Below, one piece after another: positions 23,069 to 36,214 of a DNA stretch of 64,000 bases. Below the pieces are notes generated by a model, which was given only the letters and a program-made list of their open reading frames with translations, did not search any database and had not been told where the DNA came from. Every line of letters begins with the position of its first letter. The stretch's first letter is position 1. Both the position numbers and the translations under genes were made by a program. Source of the DNA: Alectoria sarmentosa (Eukaryota; Ascomycota; Lecanoromycetes; Lecanorales; Parmeliaceae); the NCBI GenBank assembly GCA_009733775.1, contig WOGZ01000079.1:1-64000 (forward strand), written 5' to 3'.

Positions 23069-23842
23069 GTTGAAGAATTGCTGTAGGTGGAGATGTGGTT
23101 TGTGGTCTTGCGAGGTGTATGATGTAACTTGGTTGCGCTTGATCGAAGGAGATGAGTACCTCGATATGCCAAACTTGGGATTGTGCAAAACGTCCGGGGA
23201 CAAACGCTACTAAAGCGAAGTAGCAGATGGGGGAACGGAAGATGTTGACGGGGTCTTGGCTGGCGGGGAAGAACCTCTTCAACACGGTCCTCAGTCGGCA
23301 AATGTCGGGAAACAAAGAGATCCTGAGGCCCACAATCGAGGACGACTTGACCCAGTTTTCAATTCAATATCAGCTACTTACTTCCACCAAAGAGCAGATG
23401 CTATGGTATGAAGCATGTCGCTAGCCATACATGGTGTAGCTTATTTGATTTTGTGGGGCATCTAGCCTGCAACAGCCTTCATAGAAGATCCACATCCTCT
23501 TCTACCCACCAAAGTAGTTCTTTGGTGTGCCTTGTTCTTTACCACCTGGCAGAACATTGCGCGCAGTTTGTGAAGCTTATGTGCCTAACGGAGTTTAAGA
23601 CGAGCGAGGGTTGGTGACAAAAGTCAATTTACTAATGTGATATAGTTATTATTGGGATACTTATTTCAAAATTCCATTGTTAAGCCTTTTCGCTTTATAT
23701 ACTCCAAGGGAATCATGGTTTTGTTTTCGGCTAGGCAATACAATAATTGGGCCAATCAAAGCATTAAACTCCTAATCACGGAGGAGTTTTACCTCAGCTT
23801 GTAACCTGTGAAATCAGTGCTGTTAAAATAGTTACGAAATTT
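23069..23842. other. Malate synthase promoter side and right border of the gene island
   Basis: GC-normal to about 23630, then intermediate composition to about 23840. It should contain the malate synthase promoter. I found no further convincing gene, and the plus-strand frames at 23227 and 23408 look random. Confidence 0.6.
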
Positions 23843-23862
23843 TTACTTACTTACTTACTTAC
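23843..23862. repeat. (TTAC)5 microsatellite at the isochore border
   Basis: Five TTAC tetramers in a row, followed by GATAAGTACTTA. They sit exactly where normal composition gives way to RIP-type AT-rich DNA. Confidence 0.9.
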
Positions 23863-25787
23863 GATAAGTACTTAAATAAGTAAAAATGTTTTTTTTATTA
23901 AATTATCAATCACGTATTTTTATCAAATTATCAATCACGTAACCGAGATAATTATTCTTTCGCCTCGCTTAAAATCCTTTTTTTCTTCTTTGTTACTTCA
24001 TTAAATTATTTTCTCATCATAAATTATTAAATCAATCACCATCATATTATTTTTTATTAATATCACGTTTACTTATTATGTGATTATGAATCATAATGAT
24101 CGTAAGTTTTAAAGAAACGTATAAAATATGATAATGAATAAAGAAGCATTTCGTTATATAAAGATTTTAAAAAACACATATTAACGATAGCGAGCTTATT
24201 ATCGACGATGTAAAATAATGAAACAAAGAAGTAAAAGATTGAACGACGATGTACGTTAGAGAAAACACGCGACTTGGGAATGAAACGTGTTGATTTCATT
24301 GATTTCATGTTGAAATCGACTTTTCGTCAACTTTTCATTGATGGTTCATTGATTGTTCATTTATAAAAATGTTATATTATCATATATTTATAATTAATAT
24401 ATATTTAATAGATAATTTCTAAATTATATATTAAGTATAATAAGGTTCGCATTAAAGCGAGTATTTCGCTTAACGTATATCTTACGAAATATCAACGTTA
24501 TATATTTTATTTTTCGATTTTTCGATTTTATTCGAAAATTTTATATAAAAAATTAATATATATAATTCTATAACTCTATCGAACTTGAAGAAATTTTTTA
24601 AAAAAAATACGAATATTATCGTAATTTATTAATTTCAAATTATCAACAACTATAATATAACTTGTAATTAATCGTAAATTATTTAAAATTAACTTTTTAT
24701 TAAGTGTTTATTAACTCTTCATTGACTTTTTATTGACTTTCAATCAACGATATATTTTCAATAATTTGATAATAATAAAACATTTTCAATTATGAAAATT
24801 AATAAAAATTAACGTTTAATATAAAAAATATAACATTATTTAATATTGAGTGTTTGTGCGTTATTATGCAATTTATATCATTAACGCGAATAAGACATTA
24901 ATGTTCAATACACTTAAAATTCCCAGATGAGGTAATTTCTTTAAGATATTTACGATAACAATATACGATATAATGTTATTAATATAAAAAGACGTTAAAC
25001 TTATTTAAAAAAACGTTAGAAAAACGTTAAAAGAACGTTAAAAAGACGTTATAATATTTACTTACGTAAATAATATATAAATCAATCGTATTTACTTACG
25101 TTTTTTAATTTACAATTTACGAGATAATTAATAATATTATGTGAAATAAATTTACTTTAAAAGCGAAATAGTAAGTCGTTAAAACTAAAAGCGAGATTTA
25201 AATTCTCTTATTTTATATATTAAACAATTTGATTTTGAATATAATTATTTTTTTCTTTCAAATCATTTTACGAGATGTTATCTTAAAGATTTTAAAGTAA
25301 ATTTTAAGTAAAAACGAAAAACGATAACTATCAAAAATCGTTTAAAATCTTATTTTTCATTTTTAAAAACTTTTAACTTATGTATTTAACTAGCGCATTA
25401 ATTAATTTAAATAAAACTTAATTATTATATACTTTTTTATATATATATATCGTTTTTGAAAAATATAATTAATATTATTAATTTAATTATAGTTATAAAT
25501 TCGACGAACATTCGCATTTTTATTTAATTTTTAAATCGTAACAATTTTCAGCTCTTAATTATAATTAATAATTAAATACGTATTAACTTTTACTTACTTA
25601 ATTTTTATATATTAATAAATTAACTTGCGCTTTACTTTTTCAATATATATTAAATTAACTTATATAATAAAATAATTATATATATAAAATAATTAAAATT
25701 ATATAATAATGTAAAATTAATAATAAATAAATACGCATATTTTAAAATAAGATTAATTTTTAAATAAAATAAAATAGAAACAAAAGA
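23863..25787. other. AT-rich RIP-degraded DNA, unassigned
   Basis: Very AT-rich with surviving CG dinucleotides and several short repeated motifs (for example TTACTTACG near 25060-25100). No LTR pair or domain recognised. Confidence 0.6.
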
Positions 25788-25926
25788 TGTTTTAAGCAAG
25801 CATTTATTTCATCGAAATATTTATCTTTCTTAATAATTGCGATTATTAAATAAGTATTTTATTAAGCTTATAATTTAACAAAAAAAAATTAATTTTATTA
25901 AAAAGAAATTAATTATCTTATACACA
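25788..25926 (+). repeat. Tentative LTR of the G2-like fragment
   Basis: Begins TGTTTTAAGC and ends TTATACACA. It resembles the G2 LTR in the block TAATTGC-ATT...AAGCTTAT-ATTT-ACAA followed by A-rich sequence. The ends are uncertain because of heavy mutation and one missing partner. Confidence 0.4.
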
Positions 25927-27646
25927 ATTATTAATTATAAACGTTTATTATCACGTTCGTAATAAATAATAATAATATCGAATTTATTTATTAAAGCATT
26001 AATTTTGATACGCATTAATTTAATATCATTAATCGTTTTTCGATAACATTAATTTCATTTAGAAAAAAATACTCAAAAAGTTTTTTTCGTTATTAATTAA
26101 TTTGATAATTTGATTATTTTGTTAATTTCACGTGACGTTATCGTTTAGATTTAATAATTATAAAAAAAATTGCTTTTAAACATTAATCAAATAATTTCAT
26201 CGATTAAATTTCTCGATTAATCATAAATCGTCTCATTAAAAAAAATTCAAATTTATTAAAACAATTACGTTAGCATTTTTTTCAATTATAATAAAAGAAT
26301 AAAGAACACGTTTTCGTTTTTTTTCATTTAATCTTTTTATCGAATTATATTAAATTTGATTAAAAGATTGAATTATCGATCGAGTTTTATTTAAAATAAT
26401 AATTCGTATTTTTTAAATGATTATTATATAATTACGTCGTTTTTTCCAAAAATCGTTTTTTAAAACAATTATTTTACACATTTCATTAATTATTATTTTT
26501 GAATCGACGATATCGAATTTAAATAATTTCGAGGTTATTATAAAAGCAACTTTTATTTTCACAAAACAAAGTTATACGAAACATATTTAAATCGTTTACG
26601 TTTTTTTTGTTATGATTGTTAATTTTTTCAAAAATATAGCGAAATGAGATGGTTATTATTATAACATAATTTATTACTATTATTAATTAAAGTGTTTTAT
26701 AAATTTAAACTCGTTTTATTATAAAAAATAATATTTTTACAATTTCGATTAATAAAACATCGATTATTTTAATTTAAATCTTTAAATTGCTTCGATAAAA
26801 GTTAAAAATATTATAATATTTATTATAATGTTTTTAATCTCATTAATCGATTACGTGTTAAAATAACGATTATAAATATAATAATGTTTTATTAAAACGT
26901 CGAATTTTGTTTATTAAAAGTTATTAACGATTAATATACGAATCAACTCACTCACATCAATAAAATAAATTTATAAAACGATTTTAACGACGTTAAAAAA
27001 TGATGTGATACATTAAAAACGAGATTTCGTGATTTGTTAAAAAATCATTTGTTTTATTAAAAGTAATTCGTTATATTATTGAAAATGCTCGTAATAAAAA
27101 AACTCTGCGAATTACGTTTTTAATATCGTTTTTAATAATAAAAACGTTAATATTATTATTATTATTAATACGATATAAATGCTTTTCGTTTACGAGCATA
27201 TAAATAACAAATTAAAAAAAATCTTTTTAAGTTTACGAAAGCATCGATAATGTTTAATTTATTCGAAAAATTACGTCATTAAAAAAAAATTAATTTAACA
27301 TTTACGAGAAAGATTATAAAATAAGATGTTTAATAATTATTTTTTCGAATCGTCAAAAAAAAAGTTAATATATTAACAATTCTTTTCGTATTTTCAATTT
27401 TTAACGTTTTTACGATGATAACGAATTCGAAAATTATAATGAACTTATAAAATTTTACTTTAATAATTCGAATCTTTATCGATTTTTATTTTTATAATAA
27501 TATCAATTATTAAAATAATAATAATAATTAATAACAATAATTACAATAATTACAATTTATTTAAAAATAATAACGTTTGTTATTTGAAATTCGTTAACCT
27601 TTATAAATTATTAGCGAAAACGTAAACGAATTTTTTGAATGAAATT
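25788..27646 (+). mobile_element. G2-like gypsy fragment (5' part only)
   Basis: From about 26080 the sequence parallels the 5' internal region of G2 from about 29360. Shared landmarks are CGTGACGTTATCGTTTAG / CGTGACGTAATCGTTTAA and GAATTATCGATCGAGTTTTA / GAATTATCGATCGTGTTACC. It therefore carries the leader and start of gag of a G2 relative. It stops where the G3 LTR begins, so G3 probably inserted into it. Confidence 0.6.
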
Positions 27647-27791
27647 TGTTATAAACAGATTAAGACTAGATAATTAACGATCGCGCTTATTAGGCAAATA
27701 TCTTACATTAACTTAATTCGCTCGTATTTAAGATATAGATTTATAAAAAAAAAAGATAACCTTTACACACATTTAAAACGTGCTTTCAACA
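27647..27791 (+). repeat. G3 5' LTR (about 145 bp, partner outside window)
   Basis: Begins TGTTATAAACAG and ends CTTTCAACA, with a TATTTAAGATATAGATTTAT TATA-like region in its second half. The same PBS-like sequence as G1 and G2 follows. The 3' partner would lie beyond 64000, so the limits rest on one copy. Confidence 0.5.
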
Positions 27792-28923
27792 TTTAATAGT
27801 AACTTAATCGATTCGAAAGACATTAAATTGTTTATCGAATCACGATTCGAAAAACATATTAAGTTGTTTATCGAATTAAGTTTTTTCATTAGCAGTCGAT
27901 TATTTCAAGAAAATTCGAACATGTAATAATCGCTTTCGTATTTATTTCATTATTCGAAAACCCTTAAAATTATTTGACTTTTATTTTATCATTTTTCAAA
28001 GACTCTCTCATAAAAAAACGAATAAATTTTCGATTTATATTAATTTCGAAGATTATTATTAATCGAAAGACTTTGAAATTAACTTTTTGATTATACGAAT
28101 TCTTTATTATAAAGTCTTAATTTCAATTTGTTAATTTTATTATTGAGTATATCATTAATTGTTTTATTAAGAATTTGAAATTTTATCGATTTCTTTTCGC
28201 TCGTTAAAGTTCGAGTTGATTTATAATTTGAAAAACATATTTTGATAATTTTTAAAATGTTTTACGAATATTCGAAAAAGATATTAACATTATTTAAAGT
28301 CTTTAAAAATTATCGTTATTTATTAAAACAATTTCGATTATATTTTCGATATTATTAAAGATGAAACAAATAAAAAAAAGCGATTCGCTCAATTTTAAAA
28401 ACCGGTTTAAAAAAAATTCGAAATAAAAGAATAAATCTTTTAAAGTAGTAAAGAAACGATTTTTGACACTTTAAAATACGATAAATTACGTTATAAATCA
28501 AATCGAAGAAATCATTAAATTTAAAAGAAATTTAAAAAATCTTCATTATTTTAAAATTAATTACTAGCGAAATTGTGTAATAATTTTGATATTCGTTAAC
28601 AAATTAATTAAGAAAAGTTTCGAATATAATCGAGCATTTTTATAAAAAATTATAATTAACATTGATGTGAGTACGATTTAAATAATTTATCAATTTTTAT
28701 CGAAAAGTAAAAGAAAATCATTTTAAACAAAAATCGATTAACAATTATTTTTTTCAAAATTTCCATCGTATATTTTCGAGAATTTATCGATATTTTAAAT
28801 ATGAATATTCAAAATCAGAGAGAAATTTAATGAATTTAATGATTTTGATTTTTTTTCAAAATTAATAAATAAGATTATCAATCGTCGATTTTTATCGAAA
28901 TCTCATCGATTTGTGAAAAAATC
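27647..28923 (+). mobile_element. G3 Ty3/gypsy element, segment 1 of 3 (5' LTR and gag start)
   Basis: The 5' end is a TG...CA block (27647-27791) followed by a PBS-like TTTAATAGTAAC. The + strand then reads Ser/Arg/Lys/Gln-rich, gag-like sequence to 28923, where G2 is inserted. The sequence resumes at 36215 after the duplicated AAATC. Confidence 0.6.
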
Positions 28924-29102
28924 TGTTACGAGTCTTGTCAAGAAGCACTTACCTTGCCGAGGTACTTACCTCGTTTAGTAATTGCATCTGTCATGAATGT
29001 ACCTCGTCAAGCTTATGATTTGACAAATCTATATAAATAATTAATTTCGTAAAAAAAAATTAATTAATTCACATTACATCAAAAAATTCATTGCTTTTAG
29101 CA
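28924..29102 (+). repeat. G2 5' LTR (179 bp)
   Basis: Starts TGTTACGAGTCTTGTC, ends TTGCTTTTAGCA. The pair shares CACTTACCTT-CCGAG-TACTTACCTCG and ATCTATATAAATAA (a TATA-like box). It is less mutated than most of the region. Confidence 0.95.
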
Positions 29103-31640
29103 ATTTGATAACAACATCGATTTTCTTGTCAACATTATTCTTCTTTGTTTGATAAGCAGATTCGGTTATTAATTTGCTTTTCCTCGATAAGTATTAACTA
29201 TCTCGCCATTTTACGAGTAAAGCATTATAATTCATTTATTCTTCGTCTTTCGTTCGATAAAGCTTTCATTACGCTTATAAAAACTTTTTTAAAAACTTTC
29301 TCAAAAACTTTCTCAAGAAGTTTTTCAACTTATCACATTATAACAAATGATTAATTTCCGCTAATCAACTTATTAATCTAATTATTTCGTCAATTTTTCG
29401 TGACGTAATCGTTTAAGCTTAACAATTACGAGATTTCATTAATTTCGTTTATCAATTTAATGATTTCGTTGATCTCATTATTCGATTAATCATCAATTAT
29501 TTTACGAAAAACACATTCAAATTTATCAAAACATTTTTTATAATTATAATAAGATAATTACGTGCCCGATTAAGATTTTCATTATTCGATTTTCTTATCG
29601 AATTATAAAAATAAATTTGATTAAAAAATTGAATTATCGATCGTGTTACCCTTCGAATAACAATTCGTTTTTTTTAAAAAACCACAATTCAAATACGTCG
29701 TCTTTTCGACCCTTCATCTGTCGAAACAATTCTTTATATTTTATCAACGATTATTTCATTCGATTTGTCGACGTCGAATTCGTTGAAAATAAGATTTTTT
29801 ATATGAGCGATATTAATCGAAAAAACAATTTATATTCATTTTATCGAATTAAATATGCCTTCGAGAGATTCTTAATAAGATATCGAATTTTTATAATAAT
29901 AATGAATAACGTTATAAAGTCTGTTAAGAAATGTTAATGTTTAATCAAATTCTTTCGATTCTTCAAGCTCGTTTAAAAATAACGTTATCGATAACGATGT
30001 TAACGATTTTTTTCAATTAAGATTCGATAATGTCGGATATTTCGATTTTGTTACGGAAGGAGAAGAATTAATCGTTATCGTGAGACGTTATATCTTTTAT
30101 AAAAACGTTTATATTTTTATGAATCGATTGAAGAATGTTATTATTAACAAAGATAATAATAAAGTTTAAAATTTTTTATCAATTTGTTTCCGCGAAGAAG
30201 CCCTTATTTAACATTTTACGAAATTTATTAAATTTGAAAAAACGTTATTAAAAACAACATCGTTGAAAATATAATATGATTTTTTTATCAAGAGATTCAA
30301 AGAGAAAGCTTTCATTATCGTTCAATATTTATAAATGAAACGATATTTTATAACCGAGATTAAAAGTGAAAAATCATTAAGATTTTACGTTTAAAACATT
30401 TTAAGACATATTAAAGCTATCGAATTCATTTTTATTTATAATCAATTTATTATAATATAAAACAATTTAACATTGAATTTTCGATGTAACATCTCGAAAT
30501 TTATTTCGATAATTATTTTAAGATAATTTTTGAAACAAGTCGATGTTAAATCAAACATTTAATTTGAAATAATTCGATAATAAAATCGTGTTTTTCAATA
30601 ACAGATTAATAAGAAAACGTCTTTATCGAAACAATCTGATTAATATAATAATAATCGTTAAGGTGAATTTTTTAAATCATCGTTTTTTTAATACTTTCAA
30701 CAATTTTATCAAAGATTTTCGTCGAAATATAATAATTATGAAAACACATTTATTAATCAATTTTATTAATTATATCAATAAGTTTTATAAGGTTTTCGAT
30801 AAACAAATTCTATTTTATCCGCTTCTCGATAACCTTTATAAATCATCAAAAAAAGTTCGTCAAATTTCACGAATCAATCTTCGAATTAATAAAATCCTCG
30901 TTATAAAAACAACGATAATAATTTCGAAAAATAATTAAGCAAGTTAAACAACGTTGGTTTTTTTAATCATAATTAACAACGTTTCTTATATTAACAAGGC
31001 ACGGCTTATCAAGCTAACGAAAAAAAAACCTTTATCTTTATTATCGACTTTGAATCTAAGATAACGTCAAATGAGATTTTTTATTAAAGCGAAAAAATCG
31101 AAAATTATTACGCTAATGAAAATCTCGATTATTATCAATCTCGTTTAAAAAATGAAACAATTAAATATTTTGTCGAAATTATATTTATTATTGTTTTTGA
31201 CATTATTGTTATTAAAAATCATCAATGCAAACGATGTCACGTCGTGTTTTTATTTAAAAACGAATTTTATCGTTACTTCGACAATTTTGATATAAATCAT
31301 TAAACAAATTCTTTTTCATGCTCGGGATTTCCCAAAGATTCTTCAACATTTTCGATGACATCGAAAGTTTTTGTTATCACGGAAGTTTCAATTGCTTTTG
31401 AAATTATCTCGGAATTTTTTATTGTTATTGAAACTTCGAATAAATTATCCAAGAAAATTATCGAATCTTCAATCAATTCAGCTTTCGACGTTGGCATCGA
31501 ACATATTTTCCGACAATATTATTATATTAAGACATCAAGTGATTTATTATTCGAGTAATAAGAAATTAATTATCTCGACATTGATTATTTCGTTATCTTA
31601 ATAAATCGAATTTTTTTAATAAAAATTAATTTTAACTTAT
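29103..31640 (+). pseudogene. G2 leader and gag remnant
   Basis: Follows the 5' LTR with a PBS-like ATTTGATAACAACATC. Open stretches at 29617-29937 and 30588-30938 read as polar, Asn/Arg/Ser-rich protein consistent with gag, and the region is shared with the partial copy at 26080-27646. A short KTFLKTFSKTFSRSF tandem motif occurs near 29290-29330. No zinc knuckle was identified. Confidence 0.5.
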
Positions 31641-31651
31641 TTATTAAAATA

Positions 31652-31978
31652 ATGATAAATCTTATTATGATACGTGATCTTAAATTTAATAAACATAAAA
31701 TTTTAAAATATATAATTTCCTCGCTTTATCTTTTAAATAAAAATGTTATTATTATATTAACATCTCGAAAAATTCATATCGTTAATGATTTTAAAATAAA
31801 CATTTTGATAAATATAAATATTATAATGTTAAAACAAATCGATATTTTAACATCTCAATTAAAAGTCAAGATTGATAATTACAATATTATCGTTTTTATC
31901 GAAATTCGTATTAAAGGTTATATTGTTATTCATTCGATACACGTTATAAAATCTATCATTATTTCTTCGCACATTTAA
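31652..31978 (+). pseudogene. G2 protease / RT linker remnant
   Basis: A 108-codon open piece reads NVIIILTSRKIHIVNDFKI, then NILININIIMLKQIDILTSQ and KVKIDNYNIIVFIEIRIKG. This matches the gypsy pattern HIVDDLKANMLIGTDILxPExIDI...GSC with Gly changed to Asn/Asp. It is the same domain as 5347-5890 of G1. Confidence 0.65.
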
Positions 31979-32889
31979 TTAACGATCTCAATGCATTATG
32001 TTAGCTTATCAAATCGAAATTTCTTTTTTAAATTTGATCAATTAGATGTTACGTTTTATGCGCATTTTATCGATTTTTCCCTTTATGTTATCTCAATAAA
32101 AAACGATTCGAATCATTATATCAAAATTCTTAAAAATCATCACCTTAACACGATTCAAAAAGTCGATTTCGATAATTGCTATCACATCACATCTAAAAAA
32201 ATAAATGTCTTCAAAATGATTAATCGTCATTCTCAAAAAAAATATCAATAAGATTGAATTAAAAAAGTTTTCAAAAAATTTGTTATTGTTTTTGTTATCG
32301 TTTTATTAATTATAACATTTTTCACGATGTTTAATTCGACGATTTTTATTTCCATTCTTTCAATTGCGCTATCAAAAGTTTTTTTAACAACATCGAAAAT
32401 TCTTTTAAATATTATTTCGAAAGTTTTTTTAAACATTATTTCAAAAGTTTTTTTAAACATTATTTCGAAAATCGTCGTTATTTTTATTATAATAGATTTC
32501 GTTATATTGAACGAAATCACGATTTATAATAATTGTTTAAACATTAAAATCGTCATCGAAGAATTTCTTGAATTTTGAAAAAAAGATGACTTTATCGATT
32601 TATTAAAACAAAAATGAATACGCATTTTTTTAAAATTTGATTAAAAAAAACGCGTTTTAAAGATTATTAAAAAAAAAAATTTTAACATCGATGTTCGAGA
32701 AGTTGTCGATAAGATTTTCGATAAATTTCACAATCAAAGAAGATTGAGTTGAATTAACGAAATCACGTTTTTCAATTTTTTAATATTCGTGATTTATTAA
32801 ATTATGTTAAATGAGTTTAAAAAAGAACGTATTATCATAAATATTCGAAATTTGAATACGATTATTTAAATTGATGTTTATTTTTTATT

Positions 32890-33400
32890 TTTGCAGTCTG
32901 ATTTGATAACATTCATAAAAAGTTATCGATATATCATAATTATCGATTGTGTTAACTTTTTTTATCAATGATGTGTATATCTTCGTGATCGATATAAATT
33001 TATCATTATCAATTATAAAAAATAAAAAATATTTAACGTAATAATTATGAATTATAAAAATTCTTTTGTTTACGTGTAACGGCAAATTAACAAACTTTTA
33101 CGTCGTTTCGTTTTTATTAAAGTTTATATAAACGATATAATAATCTTTTTTCAATTCTTAATAAAGCATATTAAACATTTATGTCAAATATTTCAACTTT
33201 TTATTAATTCGAAAATATCGATAAATCTTTTTAAGATATTTTTCGAATATTCTTTAATTCAATTATTTAAATAAAAGATTGATTTTTTGAGTTTTTGAAT
33301 TATCGAGAATAAACTTCAAATTATTTTTAAGATCTCATTTCTAAAAACATTTTTTAAATTGAAAACATATTTGAAAATGATTAATTAATTATGCGATTAT
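32890..33400 (+). pseudogene. G2 reverse transcriptase remnant
   Basis: The reading is VNFFYQ-CVY (family VSFFYQWRVH), NVIIMNYKNSFVYVQRQIN (family VAVMGYKNSPAYVQRQID), then FIKVYINDIIIFF, IKHLCQIFQLF and FFEYSLIQLF. The catalytic box at 33125-33136 is YIND rather than YIDD. Confidence 0.8.
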
Positions 33401-34779
33401 ATCGTCAATTATGCTATTTTAACAAAATCGTTATAAAATCGAAAAATTATGATATTTATAATCTCTTTTAAAGTTGATTAAAAAAAAAGAATTTCGTTTT
33501 TCGAATTATATTTTAAACATTTATCGATATTAAGTTAATTTTATTTTAAAAATTTTAAAAGGTTTTATTAAAATCGTCGTTTTTGACATATTTCGATAAA
33601 AAACCATTTTTTTACATAAATCTTAATGTTAATCGATTCGGATTTGATATTATGATATATTATATGATTAATATTTTGAAAACAAAAAAAATTTATCTTC
33701 GTCAATCGCAGATTTATTCAATATTTTTTTTTAATAAATTTCTCAAAAATGTTAAAATTCGATATTAATTGACAAAATTCGAAATCGTTGAAATCGTTTA
33801 AATGTTATAAAAGATTAAACATTTGACAAAATCAATTTCGAAGATGATTATATACATTAATCACGAATCAATTTTCGAAATTATCAAATAAATTTCGTTA
33901 TCAATATTTTCGATTATTAAATTAAATTTATAATACATTCGAATTTCGAAATATATTCAATAATTCAAAGATTTAAAATTCGTTATAAATTAAAAAAAAA
34001 AGCATATCGTTTTCGATGTATTATCAAAACTTTTGAATTTCGTTTTCGTTACGATTATTATCGAAATAATTTTTTGTTAATATTCAAATGATGACGAACT
34101 TAATATTCTTTATAAACACGTTTATAGTATTATTTTTTTAATCGAACTAAATTCGAAATTACGTTAATAATTCCTCAATAAATATTGAAAAAATTCGATA
34201 TAATTTAAAATATTAAATATTCTTAATGTTAATGAAAAAGTAAAAGAAAACGTTGTTTTGTTTCCTTTTTTACGCGATGAGATGAGATTTATTTAAAAAA
34301 TCAATATTTTTATCGATAATCATGCTTTCATTTCCAAAAGACTTTACATATTTAAATCGTGTGTGTTTACATTTCTAAAAATCGTATATTTCGAAAATCA
34401 CATCGAATTTATTAAATGTTGAAAAAACATTTTTCGATAATAATATATTCGTGATTTTATTAAACGATTATGAAAATATCTTCGTTATTATTCGCAATGT
34501 CAACTTTGTTAAACATTTCGACATTTATTTCATAATTTCTTATAATTTATTCTAACGTTATTTACGTTTTATTATATTTTAACGATCGATTTTATTTTTG
34601 CTTTATTTCGATTTAACAAAAAATAATAATATTATCATATCGATAATTAATAAGTTTTCAAAAAAAGTTATTTTAATTTTTGATAAAAACATTTTCAACG
34701 TTGAAAAATGAACCCTTCGATTTTTTCGTCGTTTTTAAAAGATTAATTAAGATTTATTTAAACAATTTATATTTGATCA

Positions 34780-35000
34780 AAATCGGAAATTTTTTAACGA
34801 ATTTTAAAAAGCAATTTTCAATAAATTTGAAATCAAACTTTTATATTTTATAATTTATTATTCATAAATCGATGAATTTAATAAACGTATTAATCAAATT
34901 ATCGAAATCGTATTACGTTTTTGAATGTTAATTCTTGATAACGTCATTGAATAATTCAAAATTATCTTAATAATTTAATTAATTTATAATAATTTCATCT
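34780..35000 (+). pseudogene. G2 integrase core remnant
   Basis: Reads NKFEIKLLYFIIYYS then EFNKRINQIIEIVLRF. This corresponds to the integrase block STAYHPQTDGxSERxNQxxEIxLR that contains the last catalytic Glu. Nearby stops and Pro/Gln losses indicate decay. Confidence 0.65.
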
Positions 35001-35489
35001 CGACATCTTTTAAAAAATCTTTTAACAAAATTATTAACGATTTCTCGTTTAATTAATTTTTAAATTTAAATGTTTACGAAAAAGAATTATTATTTAAATA
35101 TATCGCTCGCTTAAAAGTTTTCGATATTATTATTTTCGTTTAAATGAATTCGAAATATTATTATAATCGAAAACATCATTTTCAATTTTTTCGTTAAGGT
35201 GATTATGCTTTATTACGTTTTCATCGTAAATATAAAATCTCTATTATTGCTCTTATTGAAAAAAAATACGATTTATAATTCGTTGATCTTTTTAAAATCT
35301 TTAAACGAATAAAACGCTTAATGTATTTTCTCGATATTTTTAACATTTGAAAAATATATTTTGTTTTTATGATAACACAATTGAAGCCCGTATCGAATTT
35401 TAAAAAAGATTTTTATATTAATAATCGCTCGATATCACGTTTTGATAAGTTTTCATCAATTTTCATCGAAAACGACATTGACGATTATA

Positions 35490-35670
35490 AATTTTATTAT
35501 TTTGATAAAATATTAAACAAGCGAATTATCAAACGAGATCGAAAATATATTACGAAATATCTTATAAAATGAAAGGGATATGATCTTAAGCATAACACAT
35601 AACGAAATGTAAAGATTTTTAAAGATGTTATAAAATTAATACGAAAATACGAAAAAGCACGTCGGGATAT
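35490..35670 (+). pseudogene. G2 chromodomain remnant
   Basis: Reads FDKILNKRIIKRDRKYITKYLIK, a stop where Trp is expected (TGG to TGA/TAG), KGYDL, then RNVKIFKDVIKLIRKYEKARR. This is a textbook chromodomain (EKIL--R...Y-VKWKGY...W-N...YE). A Thr/Ser-rich tail follows to about 35940. Confidence 0.8.
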
Positions 35671-36035
35671 CGATATTAATCAAATCGAAGCTCCGAAAAT
35701 CGCAACAATTCGACAAACTTCGACATCTCGTCAAGTTTCGACGCGATTTACACGTCAAATTTTATTAAAAATCAAGATTTCTAACAAATTTGTTTCGAGA
35801 GTGGCTTCAAAAACTACTTTCGAAACTATAATTACCACCGTTTCGGATTTCCAAACTCCGACGTCCATTACAATAACCCTTCAAAAAAGTTCAAAGATCG
35901 TCGAGATTTAAAAAAGAAAATAAGCTTCAAAAGGTTATTGAGAAATTTTTACTTACATTTATCGAAGATTGCTGAAAAGTTTCTACTTGCATTTGTCGAC
36001 GAGAACGTCAACGTTTTTTTTTACTATTAACATAC

Positions 36036-36214
36036 TGTTATGAGTTTTATCAAAAAGCACTTACCTTACCGAGATACTTACCTCGCCTAATAATTGCATC
36101 TGCCATAAATGTACCTCGCCAAGCTTATAACTTGACAAGTCTATATAAATAACTAATTTTGTAAAAAAGAATCAATCAATTCACATTATATCAAAAAACC
36201 CATTGCTTCTAGCA
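36036..36214 (+). repeat. G2 3' LTR (179 bp)
   Basis: Same length as the 5' copy, TGTTATGAGTTTTATC...TTGCTTCTAGCA, followed by the duplicated AAATC. It differs from the 5' LTR almost only by C/T and G/A transitions. Confidence 0.95.

Larger units (their letters stand above)
28924..36214 (+). mobile_element. G2: complete RIP-degraded Ty3/gypsy chromovirus
   Basis: Two 179-bp LTRs (28924-29102 and 36036-36214) enclose 7.3 kb. Both outer flanks are AAATC, a perfect 5-bp target-site duplication. The interior gives, in order on +, gag-like sequence, a protease linker, reverse transcriptase, integrase and a clear chromodomain. Stops throughout and a mutated RT box show it is dead. It split element G3. 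Confidence 0.93.

Noticed and set aside
22626..23213. 195-codon plus-strand open frame
   Set aside because: Antisense to malate synthase exons whose protein matches the family across the whole interval.
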